Assembly: GCF_003054175.1 (NCBI RefSeq)
Contig: NZ_QBKN01000004.1
Span: 153,396 to 217,395 of the forward strand
From: Allosediminivita pacifica
GTDB taxonomy: Bacteria > Pseudomonadota > Alphaproteobacteria > Rhodobacterales > Rhodobacteraceae
Length of the DNA: 64,000 bases
Direction of reading: 5' to 3'
Position 1 is the first letter of the stretch. Each line of letters begins with the position of its first letter. The translations under genes were made by a program, and so were the position numbers. The notes beneath the pieces were generated by a model. That model was given only the letters and a program-made list of their open reading frames with translations. It searched no databases and was not told the DNA's origin. This document shows, piece after piece, positions 39,387 to 49,023 of the stretch.

Positions 39387-40144
39387 AGCAGCCCCTCCGA
39401 GCGGAAGCTGAGCTCCGTCGACTTGCCGATGATCAGGTGATCGTGGAGCGTGATCCCCAGCGTCCGGGCCGCCTCTTCGACCTTGCGGGTCATCTCGATA
39501 TCCGCGGCACTCGGGGTCGGATCGCCCGACGGGTGGTTGTGCACCAGGATCAGCGCCGTCGCGTTCAGCTCCAAAGCGCGCTTCACCACCTCACGGGGAT
39601 AGACTGGCACGTGATCCACCGCCCCGCGCCCCTGCGCCTCGTCCGCGATCAGGACGTTCTTGCGGTCGAGAAAGAGCACGCGGAACTGTTCGATCTCGCC
39701 ATGTGCCATGGCCGTCTGACAGTAGGAGATCAGCGCCGACCAGCTGCTGATGATGCTGCGCTGCATGACCCGCGACCGCGCGAGGCGATGCGCCGTGGCT
39801 TCCACCAGCTTCAATTCGCAGATCACCGCGTCCCCGACGCCCTTCACCTCCGCCAGCCGTGCGGCCGGTGCCGAGACGACGGTGTTGAAGTCCCCGAACC
39901 GGTCCAGCAATTCGCGCGCCAGCGGTTTCACGTCCTTCCGCGGGATCGCCCGGAAGAGCAGCAGTTCCAGAAGCTCGTAGTCGGGAAGCGCCTCGGGGCC
40001 GCCCTGCATGAACCGCTCGCGCAGGCGGGTGCGGTGATCGCGGAGATACGAAGGCACCCGGACCGCCGGCGCCGCGTATTCGGGCGCTTCGTCCGGCGCG
40101 AAGAGCGCGCCCTGGTTTTCTGAGAATTCGTGGCCCTGCATCAT
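39383..40144 (-). CDS. radC: RadC family JAB domain protein
   Basis: 253 residues from ATG at 40144; a GTG two codons earlier is also open. N-terminal helix-hairpin-helix-like segment (about 60-105) and a JAMM metalloprotease domain with the EH[S/T]HPSGDP pattern shown as [14 protein letters not shown] near residue 200. Role unclear: named for radiation resistance but shown to be dispensable for it; used as a DNA-repair or horizontally transferred marker. Single gene, convergent with the OmpA fusion. Confidence 0.88.
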   Translation of the reverse strand: MMQGHEFSENQGALFAPDEAPEYAAPAVRVPSYLRDHRTRLRERFMQGGPEALPDYELLELLLFRAIPRKDVKPLARELLDRFGDFNTVVSAPAARLAEVKGVGDAVICELKLVEATAHRLARSRVMQRSIISSWSALISYCQTAMAHGEIEQFRVLFLDRKNVLIADEAQGRGAVDHVPVYPREVVKRALELNATALILVHNHPSGDPTPSAADIEMTRKVEEAARTLGITLHDHLIIGKSTELSFRSEGLL

Positions 40145-40230
40145 GGCCACAGTAGACGCCGCACCTGGTTATCGCCCGGTTAACGGTGGCTGGGGGCAGA
40201 CGGAAAGATCCCGCCCGCCCCGGCCTTTCC

Positions 40231-41214
40231 CTAGGCGGTGTATTCGCCGTTCTTGTGCCAGCGCCAGGCGTCGGCGATCATCTGCGGCATCGTCGAAAGA
40301 CCCGGCTCCCAGCCGAGCTCTTCACCCGCCCGAGTCGAGCCCGACACAAGCTTGGTCGCGTCGCCCGCACGGCGCGGACCTTCGCTGTGGGGCACCTCGC
40401 GGTTGGTCACCGCCCCGGCCGCGTCGATCGCCTCGCGCACCGAGAAGCCGCGCCCGGTCCCGAGGTTGAAGACACGGCTGGGCTTTCCGTCCTCGAGCCA
40501 CTTCAGCCCGAGCACATGCGCCTGCACGAGGTCCATCACGTGCACGTAGTCGCGCACGCAGGTCCCGTCGGGCGTGTCGTAGTCGGTGCCGTTCACCGTC
40601 AGCCCGTCGCGCTTGCCGTCGATCGCCTCCAGCATGACCGGGATCAGGTGCGTCTCGGGGCGGTGATGCTCCCCGATCTCGCCCTCGGGGTCCGCGCCCG
40701 CCACGTTGAAGTAGCGGAAGATCACGTGCCTCAGCCCGTGCGAGTTGCCGAAGTCCCGCAGGATATCCTCCACCGCCCGCTTGGAGGCGCCGTAGGCGTT
40801 CAGCGGGATCTGCGGTGTCTCCTCGTCCAGAACCACGTTGTCATGTTCACCGTAGGTCGCGCAGGTCGAGGAGAAGACGAAGTTCATGCAGCCTGCATCG
40901 CAGGCCGCCTCGATCAAGGTCAGCGACCCCCCCACATTGTTGCGCCAGTAGAGGCCGGGCTTGGCCATGGCCTCGCCCACCTGACTCAGCGCCGCGAAAT
41001 GCATGACTGCAACGGGCGCGTATTTCTCAAACACTTCGTCGAGCCTCGCCCTGTCATGCAGGTCGCCCTGCTCGAAGGGGCCGAACTTCACGGCGTCGGA
41101 CCAGCCGGTACACAGGTTGTCGTAGGTCACCGGCGAATAGCCGGCTGCCTTCAAAAGCTTACAAGCGTGGCTGCCGATATACCCGGCGCCACCGGTAACC
41201 AATACATTTGTCAC
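40231..41214 (-). CDS. galE: UDP-glucose 4-epimerase
   Basis: 327 residues; NAD-dependent interconversion of UDP-glucose and UDP-galactose for exopolysaccharide and LPS. Rossmann loop GGAGYIGSHACKLLKAAGY at the start, and YGASKRAVE containing the catalytic YxxxK. GTG start at 41214 because the frame begins with Val-like codon before TNVLVTGGAGY. Seventeen bases after galU in the same direction, so galU-galE form an operon making nucleotide sugars. Confidence 0.96.
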   Translation of the reverse strand: MTNVLVTGGAGYIGSHACKLLKAAGYSPVTYDNLCTGWSDAVKFGPFEQGDLHDRARLDEVFEKYAPVAVMHFAALSQVGEAMAKPGLYWRNNVGGSLTLIEAACDAGCMNFVFSSTCATYGEHDNVVLDEETPQIPLNAYGASKRAVEDILRDFGNSHGLRHVIFRYFNVAGADPEGEIGEHHRPETHLIPVMLEAIDGKRDGLTVNGTDYDTPDGTCVRDYVHVMDLVQAHVLGLKWLEDGKPSRVFNLGTGRGFSVREAIDAAGAVTNREVPHSEGPRRAGDATKLVSGSTRAGEELGWEPGLSTMPQMIADAWRWHKNGEYTA

Positions 41215-41231
41215 GCTCCGAAACCCCGGAC

Positions 41232-42128
41232 CTACTGCGCTGCGCTGCGCGCGGCCATCACATCCTGGAGGTAGGCGTCTAGATCGTCGCGCAGGTCATC
41301 CCGTGCAAGGCCGAACGCCACCGTCGCCTGCAGGAACCCCGCCTTGGAGCCGCAGTCGAACCGCTGACCGCGGAAGCGGAACCCGTAGACCCCGGTCTTG
41401 TCCTCACCGATCTCGCGGGCGATCGCATCGGTCAGCTGGATCTCCCCACCTGCGCCGGTTTCGGCCGCCTCGAGGTTCTTCATGATCTGCGGCGAAAGGA
41501 TATAGCGCCCGATCACGGCCAGGTTGGAAGGCGCCTCTTCCGGCTTCGGCTTTTCGACCATGCCGTTGACCGAGACGATCGACCCCATGTCTTCCTTGAT
41601 GTCGAGAACGCCGTAGGACTTGGTCTTTTCCTGCGGCACTTCCATCGCCGCGACCATGTTGCCGCCGGTTTCCTGGTAGGCATCCACCATCTGCTTGAGA
41701 CAGGACGTTTCGGCCGCGATCACATCGTCGGGCAGGATCACGGCAAAGGGTTCGTCGTGGATCATCCGCCGCGCGCACCACACCGCGTGGCCCAGACCCA
41801 GCGCCTTCGCCTGACGCAGGTAGGCGATCTGGCCGGATTCCATGTTCGTGCTCTGGAGGATCTCGAGAAGATCGCCCTTGCCCTTGGCCTCGAGCTCCTG
41901 CTCGAGCGCCGGCGAATGGTCGAAGTAGTCCTCGAGCGCGCTCTTGCCCTTGGCGGTGACGAAGATGAACTCCTCGATGCCGGCGGCACGGGCCTCGTCG
42001 ATGGCGTATTGGACAAGCGGGCGGTCGACCAAGGTCATGATTTCCTTGGGAACCGATTTGGTCGCCGGGAGAAAGCGGGTCCCCATGCCCGCAACCGGGA
42101 AAATGGCCTTGGTGACTTTGGTTTGCAT
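41232..42128 (-). CDS. galU: UTP--glucose-1-phosphate uridylyltransferase
   Basis: 298 residues. Starts MQTKVTKAIFPVAGMGTRFLPATK, where the GMGTRFLPATK loop binds UTP; EQELEAKGK and RPVGYGVAVA-type regions are here VWCARRMIHDEPF and the metal site LPDDVI. Makes UDP-glucose for GalE and the ExoY-type polysaccharide pathway in this window. AGAGGAAC lies six bases before the ATG; the longer frame to 42173 is not favoured. Confidence 0.95.
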   Translation of the reverse strand: MQTKVTKAIFPVAGMGTRFLPATKSVPKEIMTLVDRPLVQYAIDEARAAGIEEFIFVTAKGKSALEDYFDHSPALEQELEAKGKGDLLEILQSTNMESGQIAYLRQAKALGLGHAVWCARRMIHDEPFAVILPDDVIAAETSCLKQMVDAYQETGGNMVAAMEVPQEKTKSYGVLDIKEDMGSIVSVNGMVEKPKPEEAPSNLAVIGRYILSPQIMKNLEAAETGAGGEIQLTDAIAREIGEDKTGVYGFRFRGQRFDCGSKAGFLQATVAFGLARDDLRDDLDAYLQDVMAARSAAQ

Positions 42129-42301
42129 CTGACTGTTCCTCTGTCGATCTGCGTGGCGAAAGACGTCATGCAAGCAGAATTATATGGGATGTAAGGCGAC
42201 GTTGACACCGGACGGACTGGAGTTGCCAGTTCAACCGACCTGTATTCTAAGCAATTTGCCGCCGGAACGGGCACTTATGGACCCGACCGGCCGGATTCGG
42301 C

Positions 42302-43099
42302 TCAGGCCTCCTTCAGCTCGACTCCAGGCGCATAGGCGATGAAGAACGGGTTCGCGTAGCCCTGCTTGCCATAGGCGAGCGGCGTATGGTCATCGTAGCG
42401 GACGACCTGGCCACCCGCCCCGGCAAGCACCGCATGGCCCGCGGCCGTGTCCCACTCCATGGTGCGGCCCAGGCGCGGGTAGAGATCCGCTTCCCCCGTC
42501 GCCACGAGGCAGAACTTCAGCGAGGATCCCGCGCTGGTCATGTCCTTGACGTTGTACTTGCCGATGTAGGCGTCGGTCGCCTCGTCGCGGTGCGACTTGG
42601 ATGCGACCACCATCAGCGACCCGTTGTCGGGGTCCGACACGTGGATCGGCTTGGTCTCGCCCGGGGTTTCCGGATCGAAGGGCCCCTGCTCCTCGACGGA
42701 CTTGCCGACGCTGTCGGTGTAGAACATCCGCTTGCGGGCCGGTGCGTAGACCACGCCGCGAACCGGCACACCGTCTTCGACCAGCGCGATGTTTACCGTG
42801 AAATCGCCGCGACGCTTCACGAACTCCTTGGTGCCATCCAGGGGATCGACGATCAGGAAGGTTGCCGCCGAAAGATCGTGGCTGTCCGCCTGTTCCTCGG
42901 TCACCAGAGCCACGTCCGGAAAAGCCTCGCGGAGACCGGCAGAAATCAGGGCGTCCGCTGCTTCGTCCGCTTCCGTCACCGGGCTTTCGTCCGACTTCGA
43001 CTTCACCTCGAAATCATCGGACTCGTAGATCTCCATGATCTTGTCTCCGGCTTCGAGCGCAAGCCGGCGCATGACCGTAGTCAACTCGCCATAGTTCAA
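42302..43099 (-). CDS. cysQ: 3'(2'),5'-bisphosphate nucleotidase CysQ
   Basis: 265 residues, inositol-phosphatase superfamily. Removes phosphate from 3'-phosphoadenosine 5'-phosphate, the by-product of sulfate assimilation. The metal site TEEQADSH and the DPLDGTKEFVKRRG motif are complete, with WDTAAGHAVLAGAGG at the C-terminus. Starts with TTG at 43099: the frame is closed upstream by a stop after three codons, GAGGT lies six bases before it, and family N-termini begin near it. Divergent from the SH3 protein. Confidence 0.92.
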   Translation of the reverse strand: MNYGELTTVMRRLALEAGDKIMEIYESDDFEVKSKSDESPVTEADEAADALISAGLREAFPDVALVTEEQADSHDLSAATFLIVDPLDGTKEFVKRRGDFTVNIALVEDGVPVRGVVYAPARKRMFYTDSVGKSVEEQGPFDPETPGETKPIHVSDPDNGSLMVVASKSHRDEATDAYIGKYNVKDMTSAGSSLKFCLVATGEADLYPRLGRTMEWDTAAGHAVLAGAGGQVVRYDDHTPLAYGKQGYANPFFIAYAPGVELKEA

Positions 43100-43328
43100 A
43101 GTACTACCTCATATTCATTGTTTGCGCCCCGCGGTGGACTGCGCATTGATCTAAATCTCGAGCCTACTTATGGTTCCTTTGACCATGGTCGGCAAGGACA
43201 GGCACCCCACAACCCTAACGGGAATCAAGTGGAGCTCGCAAATGTTTCAAACACAGGCGTTCCTTGTTCGACTGCGCCCCGCTGACCCCGCCTCGGCCCC
43301 TCGCATTTTTAGTTCTGTGCGCTCGACA

Positions 43329-43928
43329 ATGCCGGTGCTGGCCCTTGTTTTCACCTTGATCGCCACGGCGGCACCGGCCCAGGATCTTCCCGCCCTCTAC
43401 GACGTGACCGGCGTCGCGCAGGATGACGTGCTGAACGTCCGCACGGCCCCCTCTTCCGACGCTCCCGTGATCGGCACACTTTCGCCGGGCGAAAACGGTG
43501 TGGAGATCGTGCGCACCAATCCGGCAAGCACCTGGGCACAGCTCAACATCGAGGGGCGGCAGGGCTGGGCCTCACTCAACTTCCTCGCCCGGCGCCGTGG
43601 CAGCGCCCTGCCGGAGGCACCTTGGCTGCGCTGCTTCGGCACCGAACCCTTCTGGTCGCTCGACGCGGCCCAGACCGGCCGCGCCACCTTCCGCACCCCG
43701 GAAGAAACCCTCTCACTTAGCGCCGGAACCATAGATGCCGCGCAGGGCCAGACCCGCCCCTTCGTCCTCCGGACGGAGGCCACAGACCTTTCGGCCACCG
43801 TCGTGATCCGCCCCGGCGAATGCAGCGACGGCATGTCCGACAACCGCTACGGCCTCTCGGCGGCGCTGCTTTTCCAAGGCAGCCGAGACAACTTCCTCGC
43901 CGGGTGCTGTTCGCTCGAAACGCGCTGA
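43329..43928 (+). CDS. Periplasmic SH3-domain protein
   Basis: 199 residues. Predicted signal peptide MPVLALVFTLIATAAPAQ, then a bacterial SH3b domain (about 22-90) with TGVAQDDVLNVRTAPSSDA, an established wall-binding module, and a C-terminal ~100-residue domain with six or more cysteines (CFGTEPFW, CSDGMSDNRYG, CCSLE), resembling COG3650-type lipid/stress proteins. Function unknown. An earlier start at 43242 has a better GGAG site but would give a long non-signal extension. Convergent with alkB. Confidence 0.72.
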   Translation: MPVLALVFTLIATAAPAQDLPALYDVTGVAQDDVLNVRTAPSSDAPVIGTLSPGENGVEIVRTNPASTWAQLNIEGRQGWASLNFLARRRGSALPEAPWLRCFGTEPFWSLDAAQTGRATFRTPEETLSLSAGTIDAAQGQTRPFVLRTEATDLSATVVIRPGECSDGMSDNRYGLSAALLFQGSRDNFLAGCCSLETR

Positions 43929-43931
43929 TCC

Positions 43932-44531
43932 TCAGGTCACGACACGCAGGGTGAGGTTGATGCGCCCGCCCTGCGGCAGCAGCGTCGAGGATCCGAACCT
44001 GATGCGATCCACCCCGTGATGGCGCAGGCGCGCCTCGCCGCCCATCACCACCACGTCGCCGGATTTCAGCCAGACGGACTCGGTCTTGCCGCCGCGCTCT
44101 TCGTTGCCCATCCGGAACATGCCCTCGTCGCCCAGCGACACCGAAACCACCGGCTCACCGAAATCCGTCTCGTCGCGGTCCTGGTGCAGCCCCATGCGCG
44201 CGCCCTCGCCGTACCAGTTGATCAGGCAGCACTCCGGATCGCGCGCCGACCCCGAGACCTCGCGCCAGATCTCCAGCACCTGCGCTGGGATCGGCGGCCA
44301 GGGCTGACCATCCGGATGCGTCTCGGAATAGCGGTACCCCTTGCGGTCGGTGATCCAGCCATACTCTCCAGCCGCACTCATCCGCACCGACATCGGCCGG
44401 CCCCGCGGCGTGACCGGCTGCACCAGCGGCGCCTCCTGCAGAACACCCCGCAGGGTCTCGACAAGACGCTCCTGTGCCGGGCGGTCCAGAAAGCCGTGAT
44501 GGATGACAAAGCCCCTGCGTTCGGTCCTCAT
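43932..44531 (-). CDS. alkB: Alpha-ketoglutarate-dependent dioxygenase AlkB
   Basis: 199 residues; oxidative demethylation of 1-methyladenine and 3-methylcytosine in DNA. The iron triad HxD...H is visible as HQDRDE near the middle and the second histidine in [14 protein letters not shown] in [10 protein letters not shown] and the [18 protein letters not shown] end are typical of the family. ATG at 44531 with [14 protein letters not shown]. Together with the AraC-MGMT gene at 54632-55474 the window has two alkylation-repair functions. Confidence 0.92.
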   Translation of the reverse strand: MRTERRGFVIHHGFLDRPAQERLVETLRGVLQEAPLVQPVTPRGRPMSVRMSAAGEYGWITDRKGYRYSETHPDGQPWPPIPAQVLEIWREVSGSARDPECCLINWYGEGARMGLHQDRDETDFGEPVVSVSLGDEGMFRMGNEERGGKTESVWLKSGDVVVMGGEARLRHHGVDRIRFGSSTLLPQGGRINLTLRVVT

Positions 44532-44589
44532 ACCGTGCACTCCCCGCAAATAACGTCGGAAAACCTGCGAAAATGGGGCCGCGGCGCCG

Positions 44590-44619
44590 CTTGCAGGCAC
44601 TTGGACCCCTCCTTATATA
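44590..44619 (+). promoter_or_regulatory. Heat-shock (sigma-32/RpoH type) promoter of dnaK
   Basis: CTTGCA at 44590-44595, a 15-base spacer, and CCTTATATA at 44611-44619, compared with the RpoH consensus CTTGAA-N13-17-CCCCATNTA. Transcription from about 44627 leaves a leader of about 108 bases before the dnaK ATG. Confidence 0.5.
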
Positions 44620-44734
44620 CCCTCCGAACGCAGCGGACCGGCTTTTCGGTCCGCGCCTCAATCAATGCGGGGCGGGATGCCGGAACGGGTCTGCAGCCTC
44701 GCGACATCGCCTTGACTATGAAAGGGATCGAAAC

Positions 44735-46660
44735 ATGGGCAAAGTGATTGGTATCGACCTCGGCACCACCAACTCCTGCGTCGCCATCATGGATGGCAGC
44801 CAGGCACGCGTGATCGAGAACTCCGAAGGCGCACGCACCACGCCTTCGATCGTCGCCTTCACCGAAGACGAACGTCTCGTGGGCCAGCCGGCCAAGCGCC
44901 AGGCGGTCACCAACCCGACCAACACCATCTTCGGCGTGAAGCGCCTCATCGGCCGCAGGTACGATGACAGCGACCTCGCCAAGGACAACAAGAACATGCC
45001 GTTCGAGATCATCGATGGCGGCAACGGCGACGCCTGGGTCAAGGCCCGCGGCGAAAAGTACAGCCCCTCGCAGATCTCGGCCTTCATCCTCGGCAAGATG
45101 AAGGAAACCGCCGAAAGCTACCTCGGCGAAGAAGTCGACCAGGCGGTCATCACCGTCCCGGCCTACTTCAACGACGCACAGCGTCAGGCCACCAAGGACG
45201 CCGGCAAGATCGCGGGCCTCGAAGTGCTCCGCATCATCAACGAGCCGACGGCCGCCGCTCTGGCCTATGGTCTCGACAAGAAGGAAACCAAGACGATCGC
45301 GGTCTATGACCTCGGCGGTGGTACCTTCGACGTGACCATCCTGGAAATCGACGACGGTCTCTTCGAGGTGAAGGCCACCAACGGTGACACCTTCCTCGGC
45401 GGCGAAGACTTCGACATGCGCGTGGTCAACTACCTTGCCGACGAGTTCAAGAAAGAGCACGGCATCGACCTGACGCAGGACAAGATGGCCCTGCAGCGTC
45501 TGAAGGAAGCCGCGGAAAAGGCCAAGATCGAGCTCTCCAGCTCCAGCCAGACCGAGATCAACCAGCCGTTCATCTCGATGGGCTCCAACGGCCAGCCGCT
45601 GCACATGGTCATGAAGCTGACCCGCGCCAAGCTGGAAAGCCTCGTGGGTGACCTCATCAAGGGCTCCATCAAGCCCTGTCAGGCCGCGCTGAAGGATGCC
45701 GGCATCTCCACCGACGAGATCGACGAGATCGTTCTGGTCGGCGGTCAGACCCGCATGCCCAAGGTGGTCGAGGAAGTGACCAAGTTCTTCGGGAAAGAGC
45801 CCCACAAGGGCGTGAACCCCGACGAGGTCGTCGCCATGGGTGCCGCCATTCAGGCCGGCGTCCTGCAAGGTGACGTTAAGGACGTGGTCCTGCTCGACGT
45901 GACGCCGCTGTCACTCGGCATCGAGACGCTGGGTGGCGTGTTCACGCGCCTGATCGACCGCAACACCACGATCCCGACCAAGAAGTCGCAGATCTTCTCG
46001 ACCGCCGAGGACAACCAGAGCGCCGTGACGATCCGCGTCTTCCAGGGTGAACGCGAGATGGCTGCCGACAACAAGATGCTCGGCCAGTTCAACCTCGAGG
46101 AAATCCCGCCGGCCCCGCGTGGCATGCCCCAGATCGAGGTGACCTTCGACATCGACGCCAACGGCATCGTGTCGGTCGGCGCCAAGGACAAGGGCACCAA
46201 CAAGGAGCAGAAGATCACGATCCAGGCGTCGGGCGGTCTGTCGGACGACGACATCGAGCGCATGGTCAAGGAAGCCGAGGAAAACGCTGACGCCGACAAG
46301 GCGCGCCGCGACCTCGTCGAAGCCAAGAACCAGGCCGAAAGCCTTGTCCACGCCACCGAGAAGTCGGTCGAGGAACACGGCGACAAGGTCGACCCGACCA
46401 CGGTCGAAGCCATCGAACTGGCAGTCTCCGCTCTCAAGGAAGACCTCGAGAAGGACGACGTCACCGCCGAGAAGATCAAGTCCGGCATCCAGAACGTGAC
46501 CGAAGCGTCCATGAAGCTGGGTGAGGCGATCTACAAGGCGCAGTCCGAAGACGGTGGCGACCAGCCCGAGGCAGACTCCTCGGAAGGTGGTTCGGCATCG
46601 AGCGACGACGACATCGTCGACGCCGACTTCGAGGACCTGGACGACAACAAGCGGGCGTGA
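44735..46660 (+). CDS. dnaK: Molecular chaperone DnaK
   Basis: 641 residues, Hsp70. Nucleotide-binding domain starts [14 protein letters not shown]; connecting motifs [14 protein letters not shown] and [14 protein letters not shown]; linker [13 protein letters not shown] near residue 390; substrate-binding beta domain; helical lid (from about 505); and a C-terminal tail ending [14 protein letters not shown]. Preferred start is the M of MGKVIG; the long upstream frame is outside the family. Cytosolic, partner of DnaJ and GrpE. Operon with dnaJ 82 bases later, behind the RpoH-type promoter. Confidence 0.98.
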   Translation: MGKVIGIDLGTTNSCVAIMDGSQARVIENSEGARTTPSIVAFTEDERLVGQPAKRQAVTNPTNTIFGVKRLIGRRYDDSDLAKDNKNMPFEIIDGGNGDAWVKARGEKYSPSQISAFILGKMKETAESYLGEEVDQAVITVPAYFNDAQRQATKDAGKIAGLEVLRIINEPTAAALAYGLDKKETKTIAVYDLGGGTFDVTILEIDDGLFEVKATNGDTFLGGEDFDMRVVNYLADEFKKEHGIDLTQDKMALQRLKEAAEKAKIELSSSSQTEINQPFISMGSNGQPLHMVMKLTRAKLESLVGDLIKGSIKPCQAALKDAGISTDEIDEIVLVGGQTRMPKVVEEVTKFFGKEPHKGVNPDEVVAMGAAIQAGVLQGDVKDVVLLDVTPLSLGIETLGGVFTRLIDRNTTIPTKKSQIFSTAEDNQSAVTIRVFQGEREMAADNKMLGQFNLEEIPPAPRGMPQIEVTFDIDANGIVSVGAKDKGTNKEQKITIQASGGLSDDDIERMVKEAEENADADKARRDLVEAKNQAESLVHATEKSVEEHGDKVDPTTVEAIELAVSALKEDLEKDDVTAEKIKSGIQNVTEASMKLGEAIYKAQSEDGGDQPEADSSEGGSASSDDDIVDADFEDLDDNKRA

Positions 46661-46742
46661 GGCCCGACCTCGGAACCCGAAACGGGGCCGGTCCGGACAC
46701 CGGGCCGGCCCTTCGCGTTCCGCCTGAAGGAGAGCATGAAGA

Positions 46743-47900
46743 ATGTCCAAACGCGACTATTACGATGTGCTCGGCCTGAAAAAGGGCGCCTCCGCGGACG
46801 AGATCAAGAAGGCCTATCGCAAGAAGGCCAAGGAACTTCATCCCGACCGCAACAAGGACGACCCGCAGGCCGAAACGCAGTTCAAGGAAGCCAACGAGGC
46901 CTACGAGGTTCTCAAGGACGAAGAGAAGAAAGCGGCCTATGACCGCTTCGGCCACGCGGCCTTCGAAGGCGGCATGGGCGGCGGCGGCGGCCGTCCCGGT
47001 GGCGGCGGCATGGGCGGCAACGCCGATTTCGCCAGTGCCTTTTCCGACGTCTTCGACGATCTCTTCGGCGACTTCATGGGCGGACGCGGCCAGGGCGGCG
47101 GACGTCGCCGCGCCGCGCGCGGGGCCGACCTGCGCTACAACATGCGCGTCACGCTGGAAGAGGCCTACATCGGCCTCCAGAAGACGATCAACGTCCCCAC
47201 CAGCGTGCAGTGCACGGCCTGCAGCGGCTCCGGCTCCGAGGGCGGCGCCGAACCCACCACCTGCCCGACCTGCTCGGGCATGGGCAAGGTGCGGGCCACC
47301 CAGGGGTTCTTCACCGTTGAACGGTCCTGCCCGACCTGCTCGGGTCTCGGACAGATCATCAAGAATCCCTGCCAGAGCTGCGGCGGCGCCGGCCGCGTCC
47401 AGAAGGAGCGCGCGCTGTCGGTGAACGTCCCCGCGGGCGTCGAAACCGGGACCCGCATCCGTCTGGCCGGCGAAGGCGAGGCCGGCATGCGCGGCGGGCC
47501 TCCGGGCGATCTCTACATCTTCATCGAGGTCGAACCCCACCCGATCTTCGAGCGTGACGGACCGAACCTTCAGTGCCGCGTGCCGGTCTCGATGATCTCG
47601 GCCGCGCTCGGTGGCGACATCGAGGTGCCGACCATCGACGGCGGCCGCTCGCGGGTGAAGATCCCCGCCGGCAGCCAGTCCGGACGCCAGATGCGCCTGC
47701 GCGGCAAGGGCATGCCCGGCCTGCGTGGCCCGGGTCACGGCGACATGTTCATCGAACTGGCCGTCGAGACGCCGGTGAACCTCACCAGCCGCCAGAAAGA
47801 ACTCCTGCGCGAGTTCGAGGAGCTGAGTGAGGAGAATAACCCCGAATCCAAGAGCTTCTTCTCCTCGGTGAAGAACTTCTGGGATTCGATGAAGGGCTGA
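46743..47900 (+). CDS. dnaJ: Chaperone protein DnaJ
   Basis: 385 residues, type I. J domain with HPD at AKELHPDRN (about residue 33), glycine-rich stretch (about 76-98), four CxxCxGxG zinc repeats ([32 protein letters not shown]; about 150-215), C-terminal substrate domain. Delivers clients to DnaK and raises its ATPase activity. A 28-base GC-rich hairpin is present between dnaK and dnaJ at about 46683-46712 and may attenuate read-through. Confidence 0.97.
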   Translation: MSKRDYYDVLGLKKGASADEIKKAYRKKAKELHPDRNKDDPQAETQFKEANEAYEVLKDEEKKAAYDRFGHAAFEGGMGGGGGRPGGGGMGGNADFASAFSDVFDDLFGDFMGGRGQGGGRRRAARGADLRYNMRVTLEEAYIGLQKTINVPTSVQCTACSGSGSEGGAEPTTCPTCSGMGKVRATQGFFTVERSCPTCSGLGQIIKNPCQSCGGAGRVQKERALSVNVPAGVETGTRIRLAGEGEAGMRGGPPGDLYIFIEVEPHPIFERDGPNLQCRVPVSMISAALGGDIEVPTIDGGRSRVKIPAGSQSGRQMRLRGKGMPGLRGPGHGDMFIELAVETPVNLTSRQKELLREFEELSEENNPESKSFFSSVKNFWDSMKG

Positions 47901-47925
47901 TCCCCTCCGCATCGGCATCAGTTGC

Positions 47926-47956
47926 AAAGGCCGCAGCCCCGCGCTGCGGCCTTTTT
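47926..47956 (+). terminator. Intrinsic terminator of dnaKJ
   Basis: Eleven-bp stem AAAGGCCGCAG/CTGCGGCCTTT (47926-47936 and 47944-47954) with a 7-base loop and five T. Confidence 0.92.
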
Positions 47957-48088
47957 GCGTCGCCCCCGGCCTTCGCCACCGGCGGACCTTGCGTCAACGC
48001 CTAAGAGCCCCGATATAGGGTCCACCACAAGGCCGCGGCACGGCGCCCGGCCCTTTATGGAGAGTGGATGTTAGAGCTTGTGTGACAC

Positions 48089-48153
48089 GGCTCTCTGACG
48101 ACCAGAGAGCCACGTGATCCCGGAACCGCCGGTCCCGCGCCTCGCGCGACCGG
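48089..48153 (+). promoter_or_regulatory. Double hairpin in the yjhX leader
   Basis: GGCTCTCT (48089-48096) pairs with AGAGAGCC (48104-48111) around GACGACC; then CCGGTC-x-CGCG (48129-48139) pairs with CGCG-x-GACCGG (48143-48153) around CCT. Both precede the ATG at 48186 and follow a TTGCGT...GATATA promoter-like pair near 47990-48020. Might regulate translation of the downstream toxin-like gene. Confidence 0.45.
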
Positions 48154-48185
48154 CTACGTTTTCACGTCCGTCATACGAGACATCC

Positions 48186-48452
48186 ATGAACATCTCACGC
48201 AACGAACAACGTGCCCTGCACGTTCTGGCACTCGGCGGCCGCATTCTCCACGAGCGCGGCGAAGGCAGCCGGAAGATCACCCATGTCACCTGCGTCACGC
48301 GCGAAGGCACGATCCTCAGCGATTGCGACCTGAAGACATTTCAGGCCCTGCGCCGCAAGCGCCTGATCGAATCCCGCTCCGGCGGTCCCTACCGCATCTC
48401 GCGGCGCGGCCGCATCTCGGTGCGCGCGCAGCTCGACAACCAGGGCGGCTGA
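48186..48452 (+). CDS. YjhX (UPF0386) family protein
   Basis: 88 residues, homologous to Escherichia coli YjhX, described as a toxin of the YjhX-YjhQ toxin-antitoxin pair. Family hallmarks MNISRNEQRALHVLALGG, HVTCVTREG, and SRSGGPYRISRRG are complete. The frame opens 24 codons before, but the N-terminus MNISRNEQRA is the conserved start. No acetyltransferase YjhQ is adjacent, so if this is a toxin it lacks its reported partner; more likely a stand-alone regulator or general housekeeping role here. Confidence 0.85.
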   Translation: MNISRNEQRALHVLALGGRILHERGEGSRKITHVTCVTREGTILSDCDLKTFQALRRKRLIESRSGGPYRISRRGRISVRAQLDNQGG

Positions 48453-48456
48453 CAAC

Positions 48457-48483
48457 GAAAAGGGCCGCGCAACCGCGCGGCCC
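48457..48483 (-). terminator. Terminator of ptsN (shared stem with yjhX end)
   Basis: Ten-bp stem AGGGCCGCGC/GCGCGGCCCT (48460-48469 and 48474-48483); the T-run lies on the reverse strand (adenines at 48457-48460), so it serves ptsN best. Confidence 0.75.
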
Positions 48484-48508
48484 TCATTCATGTCCCACGA
48501 CCGGGCTT

Positions 48509-48973
48509 TCAGGCGGCCTTTTCGGCCTCCGTCTCGGTCAGAATGGTGTAGATCGTCCCCGGGTCCGGGTTTGCCCGCAGCTTGCTGCAGCGCTTGGCAT
48601 CGCGCAGGCTGCGCGAGACGAGCGCAAGGGCCTTCAGGTGCTCGACCCCGGCATCCTCCGGCGCGAACAGCGCACAGACGAGATCCACGGGCTGCCGGTC
48701 GACGGAATCGAACGGCACAGGCTTGTCCAGCAGGATGAAGACCCCCACCACCTTGTCGAGCCCGCGCAGCCGCGCATGCGGCAGCGCCACGCCCTCTCCG
48801 ACGCCGGTCGGCCCCAGAGCCTCACGCTCCATCAGCGCTTCGACTGTCGGCCCCGAGGGCAGGCCATAGGCACTCTCAGCGAGTGCCGCGATGTCCTGCA
48901 TGAGGCGCTTCTTGCTCGAAGCGGTAGAGACGACCTTCACGGCCTCGGGTTTCACTAGATCCAGAAATTTCAT
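48509..48973 (-). CDS. ptsN: PTS IIA-like nitrogen regulatory protein PtsN
   Basis: 154 residues, EIIA-Ntr. The phospho-histidine sits in GVGEGVALPHAR near residue 66. Phosphorylated via PtsP-PtsO; in alphaproteobacteria it influences potassium uptake, ppGpp and nitrogen signalling. Fifty bases after hpf in the same direction, as in the usual alphaproteobacterial lpt-(rpoN)-hpf-ptsN cluster, though rpoN is absent here. Confidence 0.95.
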   Translation of the reverse strand: MKFLDLVKPEAVKVVSTASSKKRLMQDIAALAESAYGLPSGPTVEALMEREALGPTGVGEGVALPHARLRGLDKVVGVFILLDKPVPFDSVDRQPVDLVCALFAPEDAGVEHLKALALVSRSLRDAKRCSKLRANPDPGTIYTILTETEAEKAA

Positions 48974-49023
48974 GTCCAGTCCGTTTCGGGGGCGGCGCAG
49001 GGCTGCCTGCGATGGGCTCGGCG

